From assembly GCA_037952775.1 (NCBI GenBank), contig JBANAY010000003.1:32488001-32552000 (forward strand): a DNA stretch of 64,000 bases, in the 5' to 3' direction. This document shows positions 12,347-22,775 of this stretch, piece by piece. The position numbers were made by a program, and so were the translations under genes. This DNA comes from Clonostachys chloroleuca. Its lineage: Eukaryota; Ascomycota; Sordariomycetes; Hypocreales; Bionectriaceae. How positions within the stretch are numbered: position 1 is the first letter of the stretch; each line of letters opens with the position of its first letter. Below the pieces are notes generated by a model, which ran no database searches, had not been told where the DNA came from, and worked only from the letters and a program-made list of their open reading frames with translations.

Positions 12347-14423
12347 ATGGCGTCCACCCAGGCGGCTTCGCAGCCGGTGCTGCCCGAGTCTGGCAAGAGG
12401 AATATCTTGGTTACAAGTGCTCTGCCATATGTGAACGCATACCCGCATCTGGGTAATCTGATTGGAAGTGTCTTGTCGGCCGATGTTTATGCTCGCTATT
12501 GCAGAGCACGTGGGTACCAAACCCTCTACATCTGCGGTTCTGTGAGTAGCAACACCCCCATATCTCACCAGGCTGAATGTAGCTGACGAGGAGGCGCAAT
12601 CGTAGGATGAGTACGGAACCGCAACAGAAACGAAGGCTCTCGAGGAGGGAGTTGACCCAGAGACGCTTTGCGCCAAGTACCGAGCCCTCCACAAATCCGT
12701 TTATGACTGGTTTGGCATCGGTTTCGACATCTTCGATCGCACCCCGACCAAGCATCAAACTGCTATTGTCCAGGAAATATTCAGCGACCTGTATAAGAAC
12801 GGATACATTGAGGAGCGAGAGAGTGCTCAGCCCTTCTGCCCTGTAGAATCACATAACACCTTCCTCGCCGATCGTTTTGTTGAGGGCGAGTGTTCTATCT
12901 GCCACGACAAAGGAGCTAGAGGAGACCAGTGCGACGCCTGTGGTGCCATGCTAGACCCTCTCAAGCCCGAACAAGATGCATCCAACGCAGATGGCCAAGC
13001 AGACGAGGCTAAGGCTACCGGTTGGCTCATCAACCCTCGCTGCAAGGTCGACGGTGCGACTCCTGAAAGACGGACGACAAAGCATCTCTACCTGAAGCTA
13101 GACGCTCTTCAAGAGCGGGTCGTTGAGTGGTATAAATCGGCTACCAAGGACGGAAACTGGAGCACCAATGCGCTGGCCATTGCTCAGGCATGGATCGACA
13201 AGGGTCTCCAACCCCGTGCTATTACTCGAGATCTTCGTTGGGGTGTACCCATCCCTGCAGTTGAGGGTCTCAATGTAGAGGAATACCTCAACAAGGTGTT
13301 CTATGTCTGGTTCGACGCCTGCATTGGATATGTCTCTATCACCAAGACCTACACGGACGGTGACGACCTGGCGGGCACCAAGTGGGAGCAGTGGTGGAAG
13401 AACCCCGAGAATGTGACGCTTATGCAATTCATGGGCAAGGACAATGTGACATTCCACAGTATTGTATTCCCATCATCACAGGTGGGAACAAACCAGCAAT
13501 GGACAAAGGTTCATAAAATCTCTGCGACCGAGTATCTCAATTACGAGGGTGGTAAATTCAGCAAGTCCCGGGGTGTTGGTGTTTTTGGTCACAATGCCAA
13601 GGATACTGGTGTCGACTCTGATATTTGGCGATTCTACCTCCTTTCGCGCCGACCTGAGACTGCCGACACCGAGTTCAAGTGGGAAGAGTTCCTCGACACC
13701 AACAATAACGAGCTACTGAAGAACCTTGGCAATTTCATCAACCGTGTTCTCAAGTTCTGCGTCGCCAAGCTGGATGGAGTCGTCCCCGAATCTAGCTATA
13801 GCGACGATGTCATTGACGAGCATAAGAAGGCGACCAACCAGGCCCTCGCTCTCTATATTGAGCATCTTGAGGGTACAAGACTCCGTGCTGGTGTCACTGA
13901 TATTCTTGACGTTTCCCAGCTTGGAAACAAGTTTCTGCAAGCCAACAAGCTCGATAGCAGACTGCTGACCGAGGAACCCGAGCGCTGCAAGGCTGTCATC
14001 CGCGTCGCCATCAGCCACATCCAGCTCCTGGCTAACCTCGTGACTCCTTATATGCCCGGCATTGGTGAGGCCATCTTCAGCCAGCTGGGTCTTGAGCCCA
14101 CCACCAGTATCCCTGACGTTTGGGATTTCAATTCGATTGCGGCCGGCCACAAGATTGGCACACCCAAGCCCCTCTTCTCCATCATCCCATCCTCGAAGAT
14201 TGAGGAATGGCAACTCGCATATGGCGGAGAGGAGCTGAAGCGACAGAAGGCTCTTCAGGCGGAAAAGGCGGCTGCAAAGGCGGCTGCTAAGAAGGCCAAG
14301 AAGCAGAAGTCTAAGGAGAAGAAGGAGAAGGAGAAGGAGGCGGGAGGTCCGGCTCCGGCTCCTGCCCCGGCAGAGACAGTCGCTAAGGAGGTGGCAGATC
14401 TCTCGCTCAAGGATAAAAACTAA
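12347..14423 (+). CDS. Methionyl-tRNA synthetase, cytoplasmic
   Basis: Exons 12347-12541 and 12606-14423 encode 670 aa; the 64-nt intron joins ICGS to [11 protein letters not shown], a family signature. It charges methionine onto tRNA-Met for cytosolic translation. The class I HIGH element appears as HLGN at residues 34-37, the zinc-binding knuckles CSIC and CDACG at about 163-177, and the KMSKS loop as KFSKS at about 382-386, followed by the anticodon-binding helical domain. The catalytic core begins almost at the N terminus, so the N-terminal GST-like domain of yeast Mes1 is absent. The C terminus is a Lys/Ala-rich tail (about 610-645) then an Ala/Pro stretch, which could give non-specific tRNA affinity (inference). 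No mitochondrial presequence is visible, so this is the cytosolic enzyme. Confidence 0.96.
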
Positions 14424-17400
14424 TTTAGATGAAAAGAAAGAAAAATTGTACAGAAAGATAGATGGTCGTCTGCTGTGTAGCTTGGAGTTGGTGGTTGATG
14501 GATAGACCTGATAGATACCTATGATAGATATCTAAGATGAGGCAAGAATTGATGAAATGATTTAACAATCTTGTACCAACTTGCCTGCGTCCACCATGTC
14601 AATAGGTAATCAATTGGAAATTAATCATTCGTAAGCTGTTGTTGTCAGCTTTTAGATAAAGTTGTCAACTATCCTCCCCAAATATTACTATCCAAGTTTG
14701 TGGTTTGGACCTTGTCGCTTTCAAAACTCCAGAAACCATTACTTAATTATTAATTACCCCGCATGACCCGATCCGATGCTAGGAGGACCCCACACATCCG
14801 TGATCGGTTTCGGTCCCATCATTCTCTGGAAAGACGAATCAATTGGAGATGCAAGCGTTGTGGGTTAGCCTATAATTTAGAGGTTGTACCACGAATAAAT
14901 TTATATGGCACTTGGCACCGGAGACACGTCGCACTCCCTATCCCGGAGGGTTTCCACCCTTTAGGGCAATCCCGGTACTCGCCATGTTTTGGCCGTAGGA
15001 GGCCGTCCATCCGGTCAATTTGATGGACTCCATAGCTAGAATCCTTTGCTCCAGGGTCGAAAATTGGGGCCAGCGCACGGATAGCTAGCTCGCAGGCAGC
15101 AGGGAGAGGGACGGCGTATCCCAATTCGAACAACGAGCAGACCAGCCGTGTGCTGTATCGAGTGCCTGAACATGGCATTGTTATAGGCGCGGCGGATATT
15201 ATACGGATGGCCCATTGGCCCATTGGCCCATTGGCATCTAGGCCCAGGCTCACGAGCTACCCACCTGGCTCGAAGTCGAGAGTGGACACTGCCCTGCGCG
15301 TACCCAGATGTGCCAATACGCGATAGGGCTGAGGCCAGGACAGCTGACGCGTGTTGCCTCTCCTGGCCTGACTTCTACGACAATGGAGATTTTTTTTTTG
15401 TGTTCTTGGCTAGTTGGAGCCTTTGCACTTGGCCGTCCAATCGCAGCTGGTTGTATCATTGTGACTAATCCAGTATATTCGAGATTGCTACGTAAAAGCG
15501 CCATGACGAGGCTGCGAGGACATGGATCGGGCCTGTGAGCTTCAAGAGAAGATGCCCCCGCGGATTGGGTCCAGAACGTCCAAAGGCCAGTCTATCAGCC
15601 GCGACAGATGGAGAGTGGGGGGTTAGTACAATGTCGCTAATATAGGTAGGTGGACGCGTGGCAGGAGGAATAATTATATCTATTGTCTCAGTGCTCGTTT
15701 GTCTTGGCAGTCCACAAGTTCGGAATCAGCCAGCGGTACCGGAAAGCCGAAAAGGAGGCACTCGAAGCGGCTGCACACTTGCTCCTGGCTGAGGACGACC
15801 AGCAAATGGGCATCAAGGAAACCCTTGGCAAGGAACAGTGCAATCGGGCAATTCCATGTTTGAGGAATCATGGATGCGATTGGAGGCAGCAGCAGCCAAC
15901 GAGATTGAGAGCTGGCCTGCAAGGAGTGGAATTGATCATATTATGACCGAGGCCAAAAAAAACTCTTCGCTCGGCACCAAATTGGCCGGAATGCCAAGAT
16001 CGTACACGCAACCAGTTTCATCTTCCTTCTTTGACTTCTTGGCTAATAAGCACATGAGCTAATGGACCGCCTGCTGATCCCCAATTGGCCCGAACGCCGT
16101 GCGGCTCAGCGAATGCCTCTCGACAGGCTTGCCGATTAAGCGTGCTTGTGCCGACATGCTCAGATCAATTGCACATTCCTGATTGCTGTGTATGGCATGC
16201 GGCTCCGAAGAGAAGAGAGTTTGTGTATTGGGGACGACAGGGCCGTACAAAACGGGCAAGATCGGCTTCAAGTGAAAGTGGCTCAAAAACGGGCTGGTAT
16301 AATAAGCTTAATCGTCCCTCACTGTGTTCCTGGATTGAACTCTGTTTTTCATCCGTCATTCATAGCTCAACGTCCATCGCTCAAGTACTGCCTGAATGAT
16401 GCGGTAACAGTGGGCTAGTGGTGACGTTAGCAGCAGTAGCAGGTTGGCTGGCGGGGGAGGTGCTGGTGGTCAGCGCATGGGCAAGGTTGAAAGTTCCAAG
16501 TCCACGCTCCAATCGTGCTTCAATAGTACTGCCGAGAGATGGCCCCAAGACGAGAGATAAAGATGACGAGGCCATCTCATAAATAGTACGGAGCTACTTG
16601 GGAGGAGCAGAGGTGGTAGCAGTAGCTGATGCAGGACGATGGAAGGTACCAAGCCAAGCCAAGACCATAATAATATGGAGATTGACGATGGCCTGCACCC
16701 TGCCTGCACACGGTTTCTCAGTAGCAAGAGAGCCAGGATAGAGGCAATTGGCCAGGGAAAGCAGCGCCAAGAGCGAGAGGTGTCATTGCTGTGCCGGGGC
16801 GGCAGACGTGAGTTCAGCACACTCAGCTAGGCATGCAGCTCAGCGGTTCCCACCTAGATGCCTACAGTATCAAGGTATTGAAAGCAAAAGGTTAAGGTAG
16901 GTTGGATTCTAGCAGGTTGGAGAGGGAGGCTGGATGTAGGTAAGATATAGGTGCTGCCAGAGCAGGCGTGTAAGGCAGGCGCGTGGTGGTCGTCCGGTTC
17001 GCTTCAGCTGCACCTGGGCCCTGGGGCTGGGCATTACAGCGGCGGGACGCCCCCGGGAGCGGGAGGGTACCTCTTCTCGGGGCGGGATGGCCCCCCCAAT
17101 TAGATAAGTGGTGCGGTGCAGCGTAGAAGAGAAAAAGAGCTTACGACGACAACCCACCTTGGGCGCCTCAAGTATGCACTGGCTGGCCCCCCTCGGCCTC
17201 TGGGGGTCGGGTCCTTCCTTGCCTTTTAGTACTACAGCCAGACAAGTCCGTGGTTGTTGTTTTACATCTGCCTTTAACAACCTTTCCTCCTCGCCAACCC
17301 GTCCCGTTGATCGCTGGCGAATCTCGTCGCTCCCAGGCACAGCCTCCCTCAACCACGACGCCGCCCATGTCCGGCCCGCACTCGGTGCCTCTGGGCCCAC

Positions 17401-17673
17401 TGCCCTGTAGATAGTACCAGATCCAACTGTACCAATACCGGTACCGTTCCTACTGTGCTGTACCTGGCTGTCTCCAGTTCCACTGCTATATGGACTGGAC
17501 AGTGAGGTAGGGCATTGTAGGTTAGGTCAGGTACGTAGGTGTTGCGCTGGGGATTTGCAGAGTACGCGCGTCCAGCCTTTTCGAGCTGGATCTACGCTCC
17601 AGCCAGGCAAAAAAAAAAAGATAGGGAGCCAGGAGAAAAAAGGAACAAAGTTTGGAACGGGAGCGAGAGAGCC
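14424..17673. other. Long intergenic region upstream of the zinc-finger factor
   Basis: About 3.2 kb. The first 300 bases are probably the MetRS 3' untranslated region. The rest has no frame with recognisable domain content; the longest (163 codons, antisense, 16909-17400) is low-complexity. GGTAGG/CCTACC motifs are scattered (15640s, 16890s, 17505-17540) and a small tandem repeat lies at 15209-15235. A long upstream region is plausible for a regulatory gene. No tRNA or other RNA gene was recognised. Confidence 0.45.
15209..15235. repeat. Tandem GGCCCATT repeat carrying CCAAT boxes
   Basis: Three full copies plus a partial fourth of the octamer GGCCCATT. Each junction reads ATTGG, so the minus strand has three CCAAT pentamers eight bases apart. 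Confidence 0.75.
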
Positions 17674-20600
17674 ATGGCCGGTCCGTCGCTGTCCCACATC
17701 CTCGAGTCTCCCCAGCCGACCTCAGGACTCGATCGATTCTCGACGACACTGCCCTCTATTGCGACGAGGAACGACAGTCCCCCAAACCACCACCTCCCCC
17801 ACCACCAACTCCACCACCACCACCATCACCACCACAGCCATGGCTACCCCAACAGCACGCCAATTTCGACAGCTCCGTCGCATTCCAAACTTGGACCTGC
17901 TGTGTCATCGACATCGCCACTCTCGCAGCATTCGACAATAACAACGTCGACAGTGCCAGTGCGACCAGCGCCAGGATTGGCCATCGCAATCGAATCCACG
18001 TCTGCACCAGCTCTGCTTCCGGCGCCTCTTACAGCCTCCCCGACAACCACTTCGGCATACAGCCACCAGGCGCTGTCTAACAACTTTGATCACGCCCCGT
18101 CTCACTCCCAGAGTCTCGGCCACGATAATGTGCCTGCCCAGCCAGGTGCAACGCTCCAGGCTTCGCAGACGTCTCCTCCAGCAGCTGGCGCATCCAAGGC
18201 AGCGCAGGTAGCTACGCCCACTTCGCAGTCCAACCATCGTGGGAATAATCTGTATGCCTGCCGAGATTGCGGCCGGTCCTACTCCAGGCCCGAGCATCTT
18301 GTCCGCCATGTGCAGACGCACACGCTGGGTCGGCGGTTTGTCTGCGACATTTGCCAAAAGTCGTTTGCGCGCAAGGACCTGCTGCGGCGACATGTTGCGA
18401 ACCATGACAACGACTCGCCCAAAAAGCGCCGGCGCACGACAACATCGCCAGGTGCCGGGCGAGTATCGCATGCATGTCGGTCCTGTGCTGTTGCGAGAGT
18501 CAAGTGTGACGACACCAAGCCGTGCAAGCGCTGTGTTAGTAGAAACCTCAATTGCGTCTCCACAGAGACTCCTTCGACGGCCGCCATGCACCTCATGCAC
18601 TTATCAGCCAATGCGCACTCTGGTGCCCCCAGCCCAAATAACAGTGGAAATCTGAATAATGATGGTGATAAGTCGGTCGCGGCCACCCACTCCTCTCATT
18701 CGGCGACGTCGACCAGGGATTCTAATTCCCCGGCGCCCTTTACAACCAGTTCCCACCAACCCCGCTCGGTCACTCTGCCTGCGCCTCACTCGATTGTGCT
18801 TGATGCAGCCCAGGACCGCAGCAATGTGAATCTACCTCATTCACTGGCAAAACTGCCCTTCCAAGAGCCAAGTTAGTTTCGTCCGAATCCGTCCTCTATG
18901 CCTGCGCCACCGTCCAATTGCGAGGCTGAAGCTCTGTCCATCCTAGCCCACAAAACATCAGCTAACAGCCATCAAATATAGGGAGCTCCGAGTTCTTACT
19001 GCCGCCAATTGAGCTTGAGCCCTCCGCCAGTGCAATGGACCCCAATCGCCTCCCTTATGCTGATTTCTTGCGCGATATTCTTCTCGATGGCTCAGCAGAC
19101 TCCGGCCGTGGATCCCATATCCAGGGCCTCACCGTGCTTGATTTTTGTGATCATGAGAATTTAGAGCTCACCGTCGAGGATTTGGCAAACTTAGAAGGTA
19201 CGCATGGGTTGCCTTCCTCTGGATGGAAGCCATATCAATTGGGGTGTGGACGAGATTCGCTGACCATAATCTTTAGATGCCCTACACAGTCGCCAAGCCC
19301 TTGCGAGAGCATGGGGGAACCCACCGAGGACCTGGGAAGCGGGCAGCCAGGATAGCCCATATGGTCGCGAAGAGTCGTTCGAGCGAACTGTTCCAGAAAC
19401 TCTCGTACAGTCTGGCCGGGACCGGGTTCTTGCGATCCTACTCAACGCAAGCCGCCAAAACCCAAGCCTGAATCGGATTGTGGGATCCTTTCCTTCTCTG
19501 GAGGTCATGGACTTCCTGGTTCAACAGTTCTTGGCCTTGATGGCACGCCAACCATACGATTGGATCCATTTCCCTACTCTGAGGCCCGCATCTCAATTGC
19601 CGGAGTGGATAGCTATCGCAGCAGCAGCAGGGGCCGTATCCTCGCCCATACTATGCCTGCGGAAATTCGGCTTCGTTCTTCAAGAAGCAGTTCGTAAGTG
19701 GACACTGCATTCAAAATGCCACGAAAGATGAAGTGCTAACAGAGATTCAGGAACCTCAATTACGACTCAGGTGAGCTTACTCCAAACTGCGGAATCAAAA
19801 CAGCCAAAAACATCCAGCATCCCGCAGCATTCATCCTCGTGAAGAAGTGTGCTAATAAAAACAAAAAAGCTGGAAGAGAATAACCTGGCAATCCAGGATA
19901 TGGCACTTCTTCAGTCATTGATCATGGTGCAGGACGTTGGTCTCTGGAGCGGGAACAGACGCAAAATGGACATTGCAGAGTGCTATCTGGCAACCCCTGT
20001 TCAGGTTAGTTCTGCCAAGATCATGGTTGATAATGCCATGTCCCTTTCAAGCCAGCTAATTATTTTATAGATGATGCGACACCGGCGAAAATTCCAGGGC
20101 TCTCATTACCCCTCAATGTTGGCCGACGCTGCAGACGAAGGTGCTGTTCTAGAAGATAAATGGCGAAGATGGGTCGACAGAGAGAAATGGAAACGGTTAG
20201 TCGCGGTTCTGAACACTTTCATCTGCTGGAATATGGGAGACTGACACCTGCACAGATTGGTATTCCATTGCTTTGTTAGGGATGCACAGTGTTCCATGGC
20301 GACGCTCACGAATCCGACAATATCCTATGCTGAACTCACATTGCCTCTACCCGAATCCGGAGAACTCTGGGCTGCGACTACAGCGCTGGAGTGGAAGACG
20401 GCCTGCCTTCAAACCCATACCGATCGGAATGTCAAGGCACCAACCGTCGGTGACGTTATCCAAGACTGCCAGCTCCTGCGTTCGGCATATCGACAACTGG
20501 ACGTGCCCTTTTCACTGACTATCTTCATGCACGCTTTCTGGGCGCTTATCCTTGAACATCGTCAGTTGAGCGCCATCCATCGGTCCAGGTCCAACTTGGG

Positions 20601-21306
20601 CGGGAGCTCAATGAGCGGAAACCAAAACCTGTTGTTGAGCTCTAGACACCAAGAACTGGTGAAGGATCTGCAAACTTTCCAAATGGTATCTGCAGAGTGG
20701 CTTGAGATGACCTGCCAAGATCACATGGTTCTTAATCTGTTGTTGATGAATCTCCATGCTTCTCTAGATGATATTCAACTGTTCACAGGAAAGGATGGCG
20801 AGGAGGAGGCGCGACGTATCTACCCAGTTCTTCAGCAATGGAGCACAACCTCGGAGGCCCGGTCTAGCATTTGGTATGCTGGTCAAGTCATTCGGTATGC
20901 GAGGCTGTTTGCTCCAGGACAGCTCAAAGACTTTTATGCTGTGGCAGTCCAACACGCGGCAGTTGTACTGTGGGCATATGGGGTTATGACGAGAGCGGGT
21001 CGAAGACAGCGATCACTCTCACCCCATCATTCCCAAGAGCTGCTCTGCCTAGATGATGGGGACAGTGCGGCCATCCAAAATTTCATTGGTATTGGTAGTG
21101 GACGGCCAGTGATTCGTAACCTCCAGGGGAGTGTTGTTGTGTCAGAGTCGCTCATCGACGAACCATGGGGGTGCATGAGCATCGTTCAAGAGGTGTTGCG
21201 GTCAAATTTCAAGTATAATGAAGCGATACCCACAGTGGTAGAGAATCTCTGTCATCTGCTAAAGCAGGTGGGAGATGCATCCTGGGTAGGAGGACAGTCC
21301 ATCTAA
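17674..21306 (+). CDS. Transcription factor: two C2H2 fingers, Zn2Cys6 cluster, fungal-specific regulatory domain
   Basis: Seven exons: 17674-18871, 18982-19197, 19277-19693, 19751-19770, 19870-20004, 20071-20195 and 20256-21306; 3162 nt, 1053 aa. The N terminus is low-complexity (Ser/Thr/Pro, with a His run at about residues 45-55). Two adjacent C2H2 fingers lie at about 194-245 and a C6 binuclear zinc cluster at about 266-295 (C-x2-C-x6-C, then C-x2-C-x6-C). The large remainder fits the fungal transcription factor regulatory region. Several filamentous fungal regulators combine these two finger types; targets cannot be read from sequence. The start at 17674 has a GCCATGG context; an in-frame ATG at 17539 would add 45 unlikely residues. 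Exon 4 is only 20 nt. Both neighbours are unrelated in function. Confidence 0.87.
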
Positions 21307-21884
21307 TCGGCTAGAGAGCAAGGTATATACAATGATATGATGAGGGCGTAAAAGTTTTAAATAGAAGCAGTGATGATCCTGCTTGACCAGCCACGCGCAG
21401 CCCAGTTTCCAGGCCGCCCGGACGATGATCTAGGCGGAATTGCCGGGCCATGTAATTTAATAGCGAATGGTACTTTGGATACCTGGGCGCATGTAGATAC
21501 TTGTCTTAATCTTATTTGTTTAGTCACAAGCTCTTGATGAAGACCATACTGGAAGCGTGCACAGTTTCAACAGACCACTACCTCAGAGTGATGATGCTTT
21601 TCTTTGGGAGCTTTAGTACCAGCTGGGCGGCACAAGAAACGAGACATGAAACTGAAGAGCAGAATATTTGCTGCAATAACAAGAACAATACAGCAAGACA
21701 GACCGATATAAATTGATCGTGTGTAGTGTATTGTCTTTCACATAGTGATCATTGGCTCTCAACAACGTGACAATATCAGCCTCAAAAATATGTTCAGTAG
21801 GATAATGTGTTTTGAGTGGATCTAATTTCTGTCACCAACCAGGTGTCTCTGAGCTCAATAGCCTCATTTTTATGCTACCTTTTT
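21307..21884. other. Intergenic, start of AT-rich island
   Basis: 3' flank of the zinc-finger factor passing into AT-rich DNA. The short frames (66 codons at most) have no recognisable content. Confidence 0.45.
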
Positions 21885-22200
21885 ATATACTTAGCAAGAG
21901 GAATCTTGTGTTTAAATCTTCCCTCGGAGATCTCACAAATCAAAGGTTTCCCATCCGCATGACATAGCATGTGGCTTTTATGATCAGACGAAGCTTTACA
22001 GGCCTTTCTACAAATCTCACAGATAAAAGGTTTCTCATCTAAGTAAAATGACATATGGGCTTTGAACTTAGGCGAACTTTTCTAGGCCTTCCACCAAATC
22101 TCATGATAAAAGGTCTCTTATCTGAATGATGTTTCATGTGGCTTTAAGCTCCGCTGGAGCTTGACCTCGCACCACATTGTGGGCATGCGAAAGGTCTGTC
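21885..22200 (-). pseudogene. Decayed C2H2 zinc-finger array
   Basis: Reading the minus strand in shifting frames gives a FACPQC knuckle, then SHMKHHSDKRPF, a degraded middle finger, and KPFICEICRKACKASSDHKSH ending in a further broken finger. The CxxC, HxxxH and linker (DEKPF-like) spacing of tandem C2H2 fingers is clear, but TAA and TAG stops and frameshifts interrupt it. Consistent with a relic, possibly the former C-terminal end of the disrupted gene beginning at 23963. The stop-creating changes resemble C-to-T decay. Confidence 0.6.
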
Positions 22201-22740
22201 CTCTTTTTTTTTTGCCCTAAGTATTTCTTATTCAATTCAAGCTGGCCACCATTAATGTTGTCATATGACCGCAGTGAGTAGTTGTTGGAATGTAGAGTAT
22301 GGCAGTGGCGTAGGAGGATACCAATGCTCTCGAATGCTTCTAGATGTTTAGCACAATGGAGATTCCCTGTGGCCCTACCTCTCTCATTATTATCCAGAAT
22401 CCATTTGCCAATAGGCAAAAGAGTCATATCGGATGTGGGCTCTGGGCGTTTGAGTACAATGGCCTCATCACTCTTGCCACCCAAGATGGCGTCGCCTAGT
22501 GCAATGTCGACCCTCCATAGAGAGTGGTATTGGTGGTATTGGCACAAATGGCAGAATCTGGGGGATGGTATGCCAATCCTCTGGCGAGAATCGAAACATG
22601 GCAGAGTTGGTGAAGCAAGAATCAAGTGTAGTGGTGCTCTGTGCTCCGTCGATATGCTTCAGCGAGTCAATTATGTCGTCCGTTTCCAATGGAACGAACC
22701 CCTGTTTCATCGCAATTCCATGGCCTGGTCCTTCGTAAAG
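22134..22740 (-). pseudogene. Disrupted continuation of the hypothetical gene at 22776-23963
   Basis: Two overlapping minus-strand frames (80 codons at 22468-22710; 163 codons at 22134-22625) appear to hand over near 22480-22500. Together they read as one protein with acidic and Pro-rich segments (for example FRFSPEDWHTIPQILPF), leading towards the decayed zinc fingers at 22200-21885. A stop and frame changes separate it from the 395-codon frame upstream. It could instead be an exon of an intact spliced gene, but I could not find donor and acceptor pairs that join it cleanly. Function unknown. Confidence 0.4.
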
Positions 22741-22775
22741 AGATTTTCACAAGGGATGAGCTTGTTTGTCCAGGA

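Noticed and set aside
12827..13045. Minus-strand frame inside MetRS exon 2
   Set aside because: Composition and position match a shadow; no start context, splice partner or domain.
13713..14213. 166-codon minus-strand frame inside MetRS
   Set aside because: Antisense shadow in GC-rich codons, no domain content.
16909..17400. 163-codon minus-strand frame upstream of the transcription factor
   Set aside because: Arg/Pro/Gly-rich low-complexity frame without domains or splice partners; looks like intergenic GC-rich shadow.
17756..18600. Gly- and Arg-rich minus-strand frames opposite the zinc-finger factor
   Set aside because: Shadows of the His/Pro/Ser-rich plus-strand coding sequence (CCA and CAC repeats read as GGT and GTG).
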